A stretch of DNA of 21,580 nucleotides. Origin: a virus. This document shows positions 7,576 to 15,318 of this stretch, one piece after another. Where the stretch lies: positions 1-21,580 of IMG/VR virus record IMGVR_UViG_3300031749_000036, one strand, 5' to 3'. Each line of letters begins with the position of its first letter. The stretch's first letter is position 1. The notes beneath the pieces were generated by a model. That model saw only the letters and a program-made list of their open reading frames with translations. It did not search any database and was not told where the DNA came from. Position numbers and translations under genes: made by a program.

Positions 7576-8790
7576 TTAGCTGTTCTTCACCCCGGTGCCC
7601 AGGCAGAAGCTCTCAGGGTGGCGCAGGCCGATATCCACGTCGGTGATGATACGAATCCATGTCTGGTTTTTGGTGTAGGCGTCTCCCGCCTCTTTGGAAG
7701 GCAGGATTTCGATGCCTGCCCACTGGCCCACGATCAACTCCTGCCAGTTGCCGAAATAGATTTCCGTCTCGTTGGTGCCCGCCCCCAGGTTGATCGGAAT
7801 CTGCGTGGTCATGGCGAAGGGGTAGCCAATGTAGTTGGTCAGGGCGTTAGCGTCCATTGGCCGGATGATGTAATCGCCGCCGGTGTCCCCGGAGAACTGG
7901 GCCACCTTGAGTTTTGACAGGCTCCGCTTCACGCAGGGGTGGAACACAAACCCCAGCTTGCCCCGCAAGGCGTTGTCAACCGCCAGCTCGTACTCCATAT
8001 CGAAGAAGAAGTCAAAGCTGGGGGTGTTGGTCCCAAAAGCCTTGGTGTTGATGCCGGAGGTATTGGCGATGCCGATGGGATCGCCGCTGGCACCGGTGCC
8101 CCGCAGGGCCGCCAGGTCGATGGCCAGGGAGATAACCCGGGCCAGATCAGCCTGCACCATCTGCTCCGCCGACGGATTGCTCAGCCGGAGCAGCCGGTTG
8201 GACAGCTTCACCAGGGCCCCCACGGACTTGGGGGTAAGCTTCAACTGACCCAGGGCGGCATCGCTGGACGTCAAGGCCGTATTTTCTCCTACCCAGTAGG
8301 CCGTGGCCCCGCCGGTCTGCCTGGGGAGTTCCACCGGAGAGCCGGTGAGGTTGTCCAGGAGGGTCGCCCCCATCTGGAAGATCACCGCTTCTGCCCGGAG
8401 CATCTCGATGAGTTCCGGAATGGCCTGGGTCGGCACGAGATACCCTCCCGAACTGTCCGTGCTGACGGCCATGTCCCTGGTCTGCCGGAAGACGTCGGCC
8501 TCGAACTGGGCCTGGGACCAGTCTCCGGTGGAAATGGCATACAACGCCTTGAACAGGGAGAACTTCTCCTTCTCCTCTTCCAGGCCGGGTATATTGGCCC
8601 ATTTGCGCTCCCGAACCCGGCTTTCCATGTCCTCAAACCGGGCTTTCAAGTCGGCGTATTTGGCGGCCAAATCCGGCAGGGTTTTGAACACTTCCGAAAT
8701 GGTGATGACCTTGCCGTCCTCTCCGGTATAGGAGAGGGATTTATTGATATCTTCCAGGAGTTCCTGGATACGGTTAACCTCAGTGTTCAT
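7576..8790 (-). CDS. Major capsid protein, HK97 fold
   Basis: This is a 404-aa protein. The first 105 residues are helical and charged (E-V-N-R-I-Q-E-L-L-E-D-I-N-K; later L-K-A-R-F-E-D-M-E-S-R-V-R-E-R-K-W-A), the delta-domain scaffold that the prohead protease removes. The mature region begins near residue 110 and has S-S-G-G-Y-L-V-P-T-Q, G-S-P-V-E-L-P-R, A-Y-W-V-G-E-N-T-A-L and L-S-N-R-L-L-R-L-S-N-P-S, all features of HK97-type shells (phage capsid family PF05065). The gene starts 1 base after the protease gene's stop, with GGAGGAG upstream of the ATG. It forms the icosahedral shell. Confidence 0.96.
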   Translation of the reverse strand: MNTEVNRIQELLEDINKSLSYTGEDGKVITISEVFKTLPDLAAKYADLKARFEDMESRVRERKWANIPGLEEEKEKFSLFKALYAISTGDWSQAQFEADVFRQTRDMAVSTDSSGGYLVPTQAIPELIEMLRAEAVIFQMGATLLDNLTGSPVELPRQTGGATAYWVGENTALTSSDAALGQLKLTPKSVGALVKLSNRLLRLSNPSAEQMVQADLARVISLAIDLAALRGTGASGDPIGIANTSGINTKAFGTNTPSFDFFFDMEYELAVDNALRGKLGFVFHPCVKRSLSKLKVAQFSGDTGGDYIIRPMDANALTNYIGYPFAMTTQIPINLGAGTNETEIYFGNWQELIVGQWAGIEILPSKEAGDAYTKNQTWIRIITDVDIGLRHPESFCLGTGVKNS

Positions 8791-8791
8791 G

Positions 8792-10234
8792 TTATTCTCC
8801 TCCTTTGATGCGTTGCTGAATTTTGAGGGTTTTGGAAAGTATCTGGTTTAGGTCCGTCCCCCCAGCCGGTTTCCCCCCTTGGGGCTTCACGCCCGGGTTC
8901 AACGCCAGGGAGTAAATGTCTTTGTTTTGGTTTGCCTTGCCGTTCTCTTCGGAAGGTGCTGATTCCGACGAATCCAGAACCTCCTGAATCAGGGCCTGGG
9001 CCTGCTTCAGGGAGGCTTTGTTCTTGGCGCTCAGCACCGCCCCGGCCTTGATTACCGGCCCGTCCCCTGCCTTGAAAAAGTCATGCAGGGCCTTGGCCGA
9101 AGCCTGGGAGAAAATCTCCACAACCCGCTCGCGCAGGCAGTCTGGGGTCTTCGAAGCCGTAGCAGGCTGGGTCTCATCGCCCATCAACCAGTCATAGAGA
9201 GCCGCAAGCAACTGCATGAGTAGAGAGATGAGGTCTATGTCTGATATAGACCCTTTCTGGCTATTCAGTTTGTCCATAACCGGAGGGAGTCCCATTTTAA
9301 TCATGGCCAGGTCTTTTCCAGAATATTCCTTGAATTCCGGCGGCTCCTTCTCAAACTGGGCATAGTGCTTGGCCAGGTGGTTATAAATGCCCTGCCGGTC
9401 GCCTTCCGGCACATTCACCCCGCCACGGGAACCCAAGAGGGCCGCCATGGCCGCCGCCACCCCCCGCCACACCACCTTGTACCCCTTAGCCCGATGGTGG
9501 GGGAGCTTATAAGAGTTCTTGATATCGGGGTTCTCGGAATCGAACCAGGCGCAGATGATTTTCAGAGCATTCACATCCGCGGCTTTAATCTCCGCCGGGC
9601 CGTCCCAGGGGGCGTCCTCCGGGTCGGTAGGATATTCCTTGTAAGGGATTACTCCTTTGACTTGCTCCTCCTGCGCTTCCATTTCGGCCGCCTGTATCAG
9701 GTCAGCCTCATACGGCACACCCATGACCTCCTCCACCTCCCGGGGGTTCACCACTCCTTTCTGTACTGCCATGATCAGGGCCTGGGGGTTGGCTGGCACC
9801 GGCACCGCTGACAGTTCGTAAAGTTCCTGTTGCTTATAGCGCCAGCCGGTCTGTTTGCCCTCCTTGTCGGAAATGGGTTCCCGCTCCAGGTCCTGGAAAC
9901 CCACCGAAGTGGCCCGCAGATACCCGCCCAGGTAGAGCTTGTAAATGGTGTCCGCGAAGGGGTATTCCTCAGCCGTGGGGAATTTGATGCGGAACAGCAG
10001 CCCCTTATCGGTCTTGCCCACCTCCACCGCCTTGCCGATGGGGGGCTGTTTATAATCGTGCGCCCAGAGGAACACCGGGTTTTTCTGGTAGTTCTTCAGG
10101 TCCCAGCCATCCACCTCGATAACATCGCCGTAGCGGTCCACGTCGGCGGTGGAGCCGATGAACTCCAGGATGCGGTCTGCCGGAGCGCCTACCTGCCTTA
10201 TGGTAAAATCCAGGTCTTTATGGATTAGTTTCAT
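8792..10234 (-). CDS. HK97 family prohead protease (U35), long form
   Basis: This is a 480-aa serine protease that processes the capsid precursor. I choose ATG 10234 because GGAGG lies 6 bases before it, while an upstream in-frame ATG at 10252 has no site and would put that Shine-Dalgarno inside the gene. The catalytic triad is visible: His59 in L-W-A-H-D-Y, Ser110 in Y-L-R-A-T-S-V-G-F and Glu140 in Y-E-L-S-A-V-P-V-P. After about residue 200 there is a long extension with Y-K-L-P-H-H and a G-S-R-G-G-V-N-V-P-E-G-D-R segment, seen in many phage proteases, followed by a Lys/Gln-rich tail that may act as scaffold. It overlaps the 89-aa gene by 17 bases. Confidence in the family is high. Confidence 0.93.
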   Translation of the reverse strand: MKLIHKDLDFTIRQVGAPADRILEFIGSTADVDRYGDVIEVDGWDLKNYQKNPVFLWAHDYKQPPIGKAVEVGKTDKGLLFRIKFPTAEEYPFADTIYKLYLGGYLRATSVGFQDLEREPISDKEGKQTGWRYKQQELYELSAVPVPANPQALIMAVQKGVVNPREVEEVMGVPYEADLIQAAEMEAQEEQVKGVIPYKEYPTDPEDAPWDGPAEIKAADVNALKIICAWFDSENPDIKNSYKLPHHRAKGYKVVWRGVAAAMAALLGSRGGVNVPEGDRQGIYNHLAKHYAQFEKEPPEFKEYSGKDLAMIKMGLPPVMDKLNSQKGSISDIDLISLLMQLLAALYDWLMGDETQPATASKTPDCLRERVVEIFSQASAKALHDFFKAGDGPVIKAGAVLSAKNKASLKQAQALIQEVLDSSESAPSEENGKANQNKDIYSLALNPGVKPQGGKPAGGTDLNQILSKTLKIQQRIKGGE

Positions 10235-10487
10235 CTCTCTCCTCCTTTTCATAGACCGGGTTTAGCCAGTTGATTGTCCCTGGCACCGGGTCGTCTTTCC
10301 GGCAGAAGACCATCCAGAACTGGCCGCAGTTGCTGTTATAATCACAGTCCAGCAGGATATAATCCTCCGGCAGCCCATCCTCCATCAGCCGCACCGCAAA
10401 ACCGTGGTTACCGTGAATCACCGCCCCAGCCCGGAATAACAGGGCCAGGATGTGGGGGTTTATGGCGATGCCCAGGCGCTCGGCCAT
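10218..10487 (-). CDS. 89-aa protein after portal gene, unknown
   Basis: This short protein starts at ATG 10487 (an adjacent GTG at 10490 overlaps the portal stop in TAGTGATG). It has a hydrophobic N-terminal third (A-I-N-P-H-I-L-A-L-L-F-R-A-G), a middle with L-L-D-C-D-Y-N and an acidic end (E-K-E-E-R-D-E-T). Cys residues in C-D-Y-N-S-N-C and near residue 60 may be structural. It is tightly coupled to both neighbours, so it belongs to the head operon. I see no motif that assigns a function. Confidence 0.7.
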   Translation of the reverse strand: MAERLGIAINPHILALLFRAGAVIHGNHGFAVRLMEDGLPEDYILLDCDYNSNCGQFWMVFCRKDDPVPGTINWLNPVYEKEERDETNP

Positions 10488-10489
10488 CA

Positions 10490-13400
10490 CTACACCACCG
10501 GCGCCGCCACGCAGCGGCAGTTATGACTGATGAAGCCTTTCGCCACGTAGCTTTCATCATCTTCCACGGCAAAGTTATACAGGCGGCGGGGTTTCCTGAG
10601 TTTCCATCTTTGCACAGCAGATACCTCAATCTCAGTCTGCTGATAAGTGCCTGCATGATTAAGACTAAGGAGGTCGTAAGTTTCTTCCCTCTCCTGATGT
10701 CCTGCTTCATTGAAAATTAAATGGCATATTTTATGATCAGGATATTGCGAAAGGATTTCTAAGTCTCGTTTTCGTTCTCTCATCGGATCATTGTGATACC
10801 AAGGGGGATCACACTCGAGAAAAAGCTTATACTCAGGTAAATAGAAATCTACCCGGCGATTGCCCACAAAGAATTGCTGGATATAATTCTTACCATTGTA
10901 CTCCAGGAGTGATCTAACTTTCTTATCAAATCTGGAGCCATACCATCCTGCTTTGCCCAAAGCCACAAAGGCGGTTTTTCTGAGCATATCGAGGCGGCTT
11001 CCCCACTTGGCGATAATCGCCTCTTCTACTCTTCTCTGGAAAGTTCCTTCAGGAGAGCGATCAACCGTTGCTAAATAACCACCTTCACCATACTTTTTAA
11101 ATGCTGTTTCTCTTGCTTTTTTGGTTATTTCATGGCGATTCCTTATGCCCTCTTCATAATCCCTATGAAGCTGTTGTCTTGTTTTTCGGCTTATATTTTC
11201 CCGATGGGCCGGATCATTCCATTGCTTTTCTGTAATTGCTTTGCTTAGACAGGAATGATTACAGTACCTCCGCCAATAGGGGATTGCCTCGCCGCAGTAG
11301 CGGCAGAAGGAGGCTATTATTTTAATCCGATCTCCGGGCTGGATATGCTGTGCCTGTTTCCATGAACCGTCAGCCATCAGGAAGCGGTGCTCCGGGGTAA
11401 TGACCACGCTTCGTTTATTTTTCAGCCAATCTCCAGCTGGAGTAAGCCGGACGACTTCGCCTGAATAGGTAGAGCCTGTGGAAATCCGGGTGACCTTGCG
11501 AAACTGGTTTTTATGAGTCAGCACCATATCGCCAGGTTTGATTTTTCCAATAGGTTTCCATCCCTCTGTTGTAAAAATAGGAACTTGGTGATCTATGAAG
11601 CAGTTTATGGTTTCCTCCGGCGGTCCGTTGATATCACAGGGATAAAGGCATCCGTTGGGGAAAACCTGCCCACGCTCCATCACCATGCCGTTCAGCATCT
11701 GATGCGACTCCCTGACGTGCTCATCCCCGGCGGTCACCCACTGGATTTTCTCCACCTTCATCTGGTCCATGGCCGCATCCCGGGCTATGCCCATGGCCTG
11801 GCCGGTCTCCGTGCGGGCGATGGTGAGGGACCTGGACTGGGCGAAGTTGTAAACCTGCTTCACCCGGTCCATGAGGTCCGCGGTGTTCTCCATCTTTCCC
11901 ATACCCTCAATGAGAGTATCCCGCAGTTGCGCCCGCACTGTGTCGTTGATGCCCACCACCTTTATCAGCTTGTTTTTCAGGGCGGCCATGGCCGGGGTGT
12001 CCACCAGGGTGAAGATGCCCGGGTCCGCCCCCAATTCGGCGAGAAGCGATTCTCCCGCCTGTTGCCCGATCTCCAGATACAGAGGCCAAATCATCTTGCG
12101 GAGGATGGCGTTTTCCTCATCCGAATCCAGTAGCAGGGACTCCACCGCCAGTTCCCGGGTGACGGCTTTGCCCAGCGCCTCCTCCATTTTCCGGAGCTGG
12201 CGCTTGCGCTGCTCGTAGAAATAGCGGCTGATCTTGCTTTGGACCGTTTTCTCCAGGGGGGTATGTACCGCCAGGTAAGCCTTCCAGTAGGCTTCTGAGT
12301 CAAAGCGATGGACAAAAAAAGGCGCGGCGAGCAGTAGCGAAGGGCTACTGTCCGCCGCGTGCGCAATTAGTTCTTTTACAGGCTCTTTAGGGGGTGCGAC
12401 ATGAGTCATCGGGGTCAGGTTGAATGGCAGATAGCCCACGTCTCCGCCCTCCACCTGGGGCAGGCCCAGGCCCAGGTATTCATTGACGGTATTGAGCGGC
12501 ACCCCCATGGACCAGAGTTTCTGGGCCGAGTCCATCAGTTCGTTCCGATCCTCGTGCAGGGCGCTGATGCTGGAATAATCAAACTCGGCCCAATTGCGCC
12601 CGCCCTCGATCCGGCGCAGCAGTTGGCTCCACAGGACGAACTCGAAGAGGGCCATCTTGGGGAGCAAGGTGTTTTCCCAGAAGAGCTTCCGCTGGGTTTT
12701 GGCCGTGGCGTAATTTACTTCATCATAGAGCCCCAGTTCCGGCTTGGGCACCTTAAAAGCCGCCATGATCTCTTCCCGGTTCCATTTGCGCTGCTCCAGG
12801 AAGTCCATGTCCTTCTGGGAGAGACCCGTCTGCTTGTAAGTGACGCCCCCCTCCAAAAGAGCGATGGCATGGGCCTTGGGGGCCCCGCCGTGTCGGTCCT
12901 GCCACTGGGCCAGTAGCCGCTGGTATTCCTCGTCGGTGAGGTTGCCGGAGGTTTCCAGCACTCCCCCGGGCTGGGCCGAATTTTTGAAAAACGCGGTGTT
13001 GTACTGGCCGGCCCAAAAATCCTGCTCGATGCCCGCCCTGGCCGCCTGGAGCGGAGCAAGACCCCGATAGTCATTGTAGGGATTGAAGTAGCGGAAAAAG
13101 ACCACCTCATGGGGTTGGAGGGGGATTTGTCGGGTGCCCTTGCTGTATATCCAGCCCGAGATCAGGCCGGATTTTTCGTCCACCACCTCTTTGAACCGGT
13201 CGGGGTGAACCACCCACATCTCCCTGGGGATTTCCAGTTCGCTCCGCCGGTCTAGGATGTAAAAGGCCTCGCCGGTGAGCCCAAGATAAATCAGGGTTGC
13301 CTCAATAAGCTGGCTCCCGGACATCAAGGGATTGGGAGTTTCAAAGAGATCAATCAGGGGGTGAGATTCTAATACTTGAGAATCTTTGCGGGTGCCGGTC

Positions 13401-13636
13401 TTGAAGAGCAGGGGAACGCCGCTGATGCTCTGGGCGATGGCGTTGATGCAGGCGTAAACCCAGACGTGCTCCCGGTAGGGCTGGGTCAACTTGGCGGTGA
13501 GGTCTGAGGAAAGAAGATGGGGAGAGAGGAAAAAGAGACGGGTGGCCTCAGGGAAATAAGGCGTTTCACGCGTCGCGACCGCGGTATTGCCCCACAATGC
13601 CGCCAACCCCCTGCGAATGAGTCCCAGCAAGCGCAA
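10490..13636 (-). CDS. Portal-MuF fusion protein containing an intein
   Basis: This is a 1048-aa precursor. Residues 1-410 match an HK97-type portal (H-V-W-V-Y-A-C-I-N-A-I-A-Q-S near 55; F-F-K-N-S-A-Q-P-G-G-V-L-E-T near 210; E-L-G-L-Y-D-E-V-N-Y-A-T near 300). A linker and helical region (about 430-560) leads to a MuF/SPP1 gp7-like domain (A-R-T-E-T-G-Q-A near 605; A-G-D-E-H-V-R-E-S-H near 635; P-P-E-E-T-I-N at 672-678). The domain's conserved N-C-R-C is split by a 361-aa intein (679-1039), leaving C-R-C-V-A-A-P-V-V as C-extein; the spliced product would be 687 aa. The longest start is TTG 13636, but AAGGA is only 1 base from it. A second TTG at 13630 is 7 bases from AAGGA and is the better start. 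An in-frame TGA lies just upstream. Confidence 0.93.
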   Translation of the reverse strand: MRLLGLIRRGLAALWGNTAVATRETPYFPEATRLFFLSPHLLSSDLTAKLTQPYREHVWVYACINAIAQSISGVPLLFKTGTRKDSQVLESHPLIDLFETPNPLMSGSQLIEATLIYLGLTGEAFYILDRRSELEIPREMWVVHPDRFKEVVDEKSGLISGWIYSKGTRQIPLQPHEVVFFRYFNPYNDYRGLAPLQAARAGIEQDFWAGQYNTAFFKNSAQPGGVLETSGNLTDEEYQRLLAQWQDRHGGAPKAHAIALLEGGVTYKQTGLSQKDMDFLEQRKWNREEIMAAFKVPKPELGLYDEVNYATAKTQRKLFWENTLLPKMALFEFVLWSQLLRRIEGGRNWAEFDYSSISALHEDRNELMDSAQKLWSMGVPLNTVNEYLGLGLPQVEGGDVGYLPFNLTPMTHVAPPKEPVKELIAHAADSSPSLLLAAPFFVHRFDSEAYWKAYLAVHTPLEKTVQSKISRYFYEQRKRQLRKMEEALGKAVTRELAVESLLLDSDEENAILRKMIWPLYLEIGQQAGESLLAELGADPGIFTLVDTPAMAALKNKLIKVVGINDTVRAQLRDTLIEGMGKMENTADLMDRVKQVYNFAQSRSLTIARTETGQAMGIARDAAMDQMKVEKIQWVTAGDEHVRESHQMLNGMVMERGQVFPNGCLYPCDINGPPEETINCFIDHQVPIFTTEGWKPIGKIKPGDMVLTHKNQFRKVTRISTGSTYSGEVVRLTPAGDWLKNKRSVVITPEHRFLMADGSWKQAQHIQPGDRIKIIASFCRYCGEAIPYWRRYCNHSCLSKAITEKQWNDPAHRENISRKTRQQLHRDYEEGIRNRHEITKKARETAFKKYGEGGYLATVDRSPEGTFQRRVEEAIIAKWGSRLDMLRKTAFVALGKAGWYGSRFDKKVRSLLEYNGKNYIQQFFVGNRRVDFYLPEYKLFLECDPPWYHNDPMRERKRDLEILSQYPDHKICHLIFNEAGHQEREETYDLLSLNHAGTYQQTEIEVSAVQRWKLRKPRRLYNFAVEDDESYVAKGFISHNCRCVAAPVV
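10520..11602 (-). other. Intein with Zn-finger and Vsr-like homing endonuclease domain
   Basis: The 361-residue intein has all the splicing blocks. Block A starts at Cys1 (C-F-I-D-H-Q-V-P-I-F). Block B has Thr69 and His72 in V-V-I-T-P-E-H. Block F is R-R-L-Y-N-F-A-V-E-D-D-E-S-Y-V-A. Block G is F-I-S-H-N with penultimate His360 and Asn361, followed by Cys+1 of the extein. Between the splicing halves lie Cys100, Cys103, Cys114 and Cys118 (a CxxC-x10-CxxxC finger), a NUMOD3-like basic helix near 125-165, and a nuclease near 220-300 with V-D252-F-Y-L-P, L-E263-C-D265, H270 and R-D280. That pattern resembles Vsr/DUF559 (EDxHD) nucleases, not LAGLIDADG. A hand count of a 60-base piece inside (11101-11160) gives 37% GC against 67% at 12001-12060 of the extein, consistent with transfer. 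Confidence 0.9.
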
Positions 13637-13647
13637 GTCCTTGTGGT

Positions 13648-13661
13648 GTCAATTAATTGAC
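13648..13661. promoter_or_regulatory. Perfect 14-bp palindrome, candidate operator
   Basis: GTCAATTAATTGAC is a perfect palindrome. It overlaps the position where transcription from the predicted promoter (-10 at 13670-13665) should start, about 13658. A dyad at the start point is typical of repressor operators. The flanks do not extend the symmetry. The binding protein is unknown. Confidence 0.5.
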
Positions 13662-13664
13662 TAC

Positions 13665-13694
13665 ATTTTACAGAGATGGTTAGATTTTTGTGAA
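13665..13694 (-). promoter_or_regulatory. Predicted sigma70-like promoter of the structural operon
   Basis: On the minus strand TTCACA (13694-13689) matches the -35 consensus at 5 of 6 positions, and TAAAAT (13670-13665) matches the -10 at 5 of 6, with an 18-base spacer. It lies directly downstream of the terminator at 13750-13797 and 30 bases before the portal gene start, so it is the best candidate for head-gene transcription. The leader would be about 22-30 bases. Confidence 0.55.
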
Positions 13695-13707
13695 GCTGGC
13701 AAACTGT

Positions 13708-13728
13708 CACAATTTTTAACAAATCGTG
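13708..13728. promoter_or_regulatory. Inverted repeat upstream of the structural-operon promoter
   Basis: The arms CACAATTT and AAATCGTG (one mismatch) flank a 5-base spacer. The repeat centres near 13718, about 60 bases upstream of the predicted start point, which is where class I activators bind. A second imperfect dyad (TTGTGAAG at 13688-13695 with CTGTCACAA at 13704-13712) overlaps the -35. The regulator is unknown. Confidence 0.35.
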
Positions 13729-13746
13729 CATAACATTGTCATTGGG

Positions 13747-13797
13747 CAAAAAAAAGAAGCCGAAACCCCTGGGAGAGAGGTTCCGGCTTCAGTTTTT
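13747..13797 (-). terminator. Intrinsic terminator ending the early module
   Basis: On the minus strand GAAGCCGGAACC pairs with GGTTTCGGCTTC (12 bp with one G-U pair) around an 11-base loop, followed by eight T residues (TTTTTTTT then GCCC). This is a near-ideal rho-independent terminator. It ends transcription from the nuclease and 76-aa membrane protein genes before the structural-operon promoter. On the plus strand the run of T is absent, so it works in one direction. Confidence 0.9.
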
Positions 13798-13967
13798 AGA
13801 CAAGACCCCGTCTGGTGGGGCTTACCCCTGGTAGTGAGATTGGCCGAATAACGGCAACAATACCCCCCATGGCTTTGACCTGTCAATACAGGCATCTCAC
13901 CTTGGTTCCCGGCTCAGCGCGCACCGGGGGGAGGCTGGAGGGTTGTGATAATTGGCTCTGTAAGGGG

Positions 13968-14198
13968 CTAACGGATGTAGCGATTAACAGATGCGGCCAC
14001 GGCATGGGCCTGCGTGTCGATGGCAAAGACAAAATAGGAGGCAAGGGCAATGGCAGCCAGAATGGCCAGAATACCGATAAACCGGGCGGCAATCCGGCAA
14101 TCACCCTGGCTCGCCAAGCCGATGGTGAAAATCTCCACCGCCCTGAATACCAGATAAACACACAACAGATAGGTGATGATTTGCAGCATACCAACCAT
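13968..14198 (-). CDS. 76-aa two-span membrane protein
   Basis: This small protein starts at ATG 14198 with AAGGAAGGAG upstream. Two hydrophobic helices can be seen: about residues 4-27 (M-L-Q-I-I-T-Y-L-L-C-V-Y-L-V-F) and about 40-60 (I-G-I-L-A-I-L-A-A-I-A-L-A-S-Y-F). The loop between them carries G-D-C-R-I-A-A-R and the C-terminus is A-V-A-A-S-V-N-R-Y-I-R. It follows the nuclease gene by 16 bases and is the last gene before the terminator. It has no recognised family. Holin-like function is possible on topology but unproven. Confidence 0.75.
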   Translation of the reverse strand: MVGMLQIITYLLCVYLVFRAVEIFTIGLASQGDCRIAARFIGILAILAAIALASYFVFAIDTQAHAVAASVNRYIR

Positions 14199-14214
14199 GG
14201 GTTTTTCTCCTTCC

Positions 14215-15318
14215 TTAGGTTTTCTTAAAGTCGATGCGTTCTGTGGTTTTGCTATTACTCCAAGACAGGATAGTTTTCAGCAAATCCTGCCGCTGGAGTT
14301 TCTTCAGGCCGCGCTCGAGGCTGGTCTTGGTGAGGTTGAGTAACGGCCAGATGACCTCCCGGTCCAGACCCTCGTTGAGCAGGAATTCCACCACCGCCTT
14401 GGTGTCCAGGTCATAAGATACCGTCTCGGAGGGGCCGTAAACCATATCCCCCACCTGCACCGGGCCGTGTTCTTTAACCCAGTCCTTGAGGCGGGCAGCC
14501 AGCTCTTTTTCCATCTGCTGCAAGGTGAGAAGTAAAGCCGCCGCCTTTTCCGCCTGTTCCCGGGTGGCCGGGGCCAGAATCTCCACCGGCATCAGAGCAT
14601 TGGACATTACAGGGCAGTGGGCCGTCACCCCACACAGGCCGCAGAAAGAGCCGGGGGAAGGGTCAAAGTGCTTGTCCTTCTCGATCCTGCCGATCTTCTC
14701 TTCCAGCATATCGGGCACGCCATTCAGGTCATCCGGCCCCAACAGCACCTCCCGCTCCCGCCCGTAGCGCAGGAAGTGCAGGCGGAGCAGGACCTCCTCG
14801 ATGTCCGGGTAGAGGGCCTGTTTCAGACCCCAGCCATAAGCCAGGAGTTGGAGGTTTTTCTCTGCCCCGTTCATGACCCGGTTCGTTTTCCAGTCAATCA
14901 GGACGGCCAGGTTTTTCTGGCGAAAATGGAAATCCAGGACCATGCGGAAGCGGGCTCGTTTGGAGGTGAACTTGACGGGCCGCCACTTCCGGTCGAAGGC
15001 CAACTGCCTCTCCACTCCGGGGACCACTAGGCCGGCGGGCAGGGTGAAGGTGTTGTAAAACCGCTCCCACATCTCCACCACCTCGGGGCTGCCGTTCCTG
15101 GGGGTGGCCATACGGGCCCACATCCAGTCAGTGGCCTGGCCAGTAGCGATGAGCCGCTCCAGGTAGTCGGCTACCAGGGAGTGCAGGAGCTGGCCGGTAG
15201 CCCTGGCCTCGTTCGCCGCCCGGGGGAGCTTGTCCAGATAGACGGTCCTGTATGCCCAGGGGCACCTCTCGTAAAGGTCAAGACGGGACACCGAATATTT
15301 GGGTTTTTCCTTTGTCAT
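14215..15318 (-). CDS. PD-(D/E)XK nuclease, RecB/Cas4 type with Fe-S Cys
   Basis: This is a 367-aa nuclease. The full motif set is present: G-x-x-x-H46 in G-Q-L-L-H-S-L, Glu103, Asp129 in M-V-L-D-F, Asp142-x-Lys144 in I-D-W-K-T-N, and Q157-L-L-A-Y161. Four Cys residues, Cys19 at the N-terminus and Cys226, Cys229 and Cys235 at the C-terminus (C-x2-C-x5-C), match the 4Fe-4S staple of Cas4/AddB nucleases. The family (PDDEXK_1) processes DNA ends in recombination or replication. It sits beside the RDF-like and clamp genes, so a role in phage DNA replication or recombination is inferred. No recombinase partner is in the window. The start ATG 15318 has GGGAGGA upstream, and the neighbouring 59-aa gene overlaps it by 41 bases. 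Confidence 0.93.
   Translation of the reverse strand: MTKEKPKYSVSRLDLYERCPWAYRTVYLDKLPRAANEARATGQLLHSLVADYLERLIATGQATDWMWARMATPRNGSPEVVEMWERFYNTFTLPAGLVVPGVERQLAFDRKWRPVKFTSKRARFRMVLDFHFRQKNLAVLIDWKTNRVMNGAEKNLQLLAYGWGLKQALYPDIEEVLLRLHFLRYGREREVLLGPDDLNGVPDMLEEKIGRIEKDKHFDPSPGSFCGLCGVTAHCPVMSNALMPVEILAPATREQAEKAAALLLTLQQMEKELAARLKDWVKEHGPVQVGDMVYGPSETVSYDLDTKAVVEFLLNEGLDREVIWPLLNLTKTSLERGLKKLQRQDLLKTILSWSNSKTTERIDFKKT

Larger units (their letters stand above)
13637..13967. other. Non-coding control region between early and structural modules
   Basis: This 331-base stretch has no convincing gene. It holds, from right to left, about 170 bases with only short unsupported frames, the intrinsic terminator at 13749-13797, the inverted repeat at 13708-13728, the promoter and the palindrome at 13648-13661. 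A 24-codon minus-strand frame (M-G-G-I-V-A-V-I-R-P) near 13805-13880 lacks a good ribosome binding site. Confidence 0.7.

Noticed and set aside
8147-8808. Long plus-strand and alternative-frame reading frames over the capsid gene
   Set aside because: Mirror frames of a GC-biased real gene; no start signals or family motifs.
13805-13880. 24-codon minus-strand frame beginning M-G-G-I-V-A-V
   Set aside because: Too short, no good ribosome binding site and located between operons.
13815-14228. 137-aa plus-strand frame and the 103-aa minus frame over the same area
   Set aside because: They lie across the 76-aa membrane gene, which has a proper ribosome binding site; composition looks like a shadow frame.
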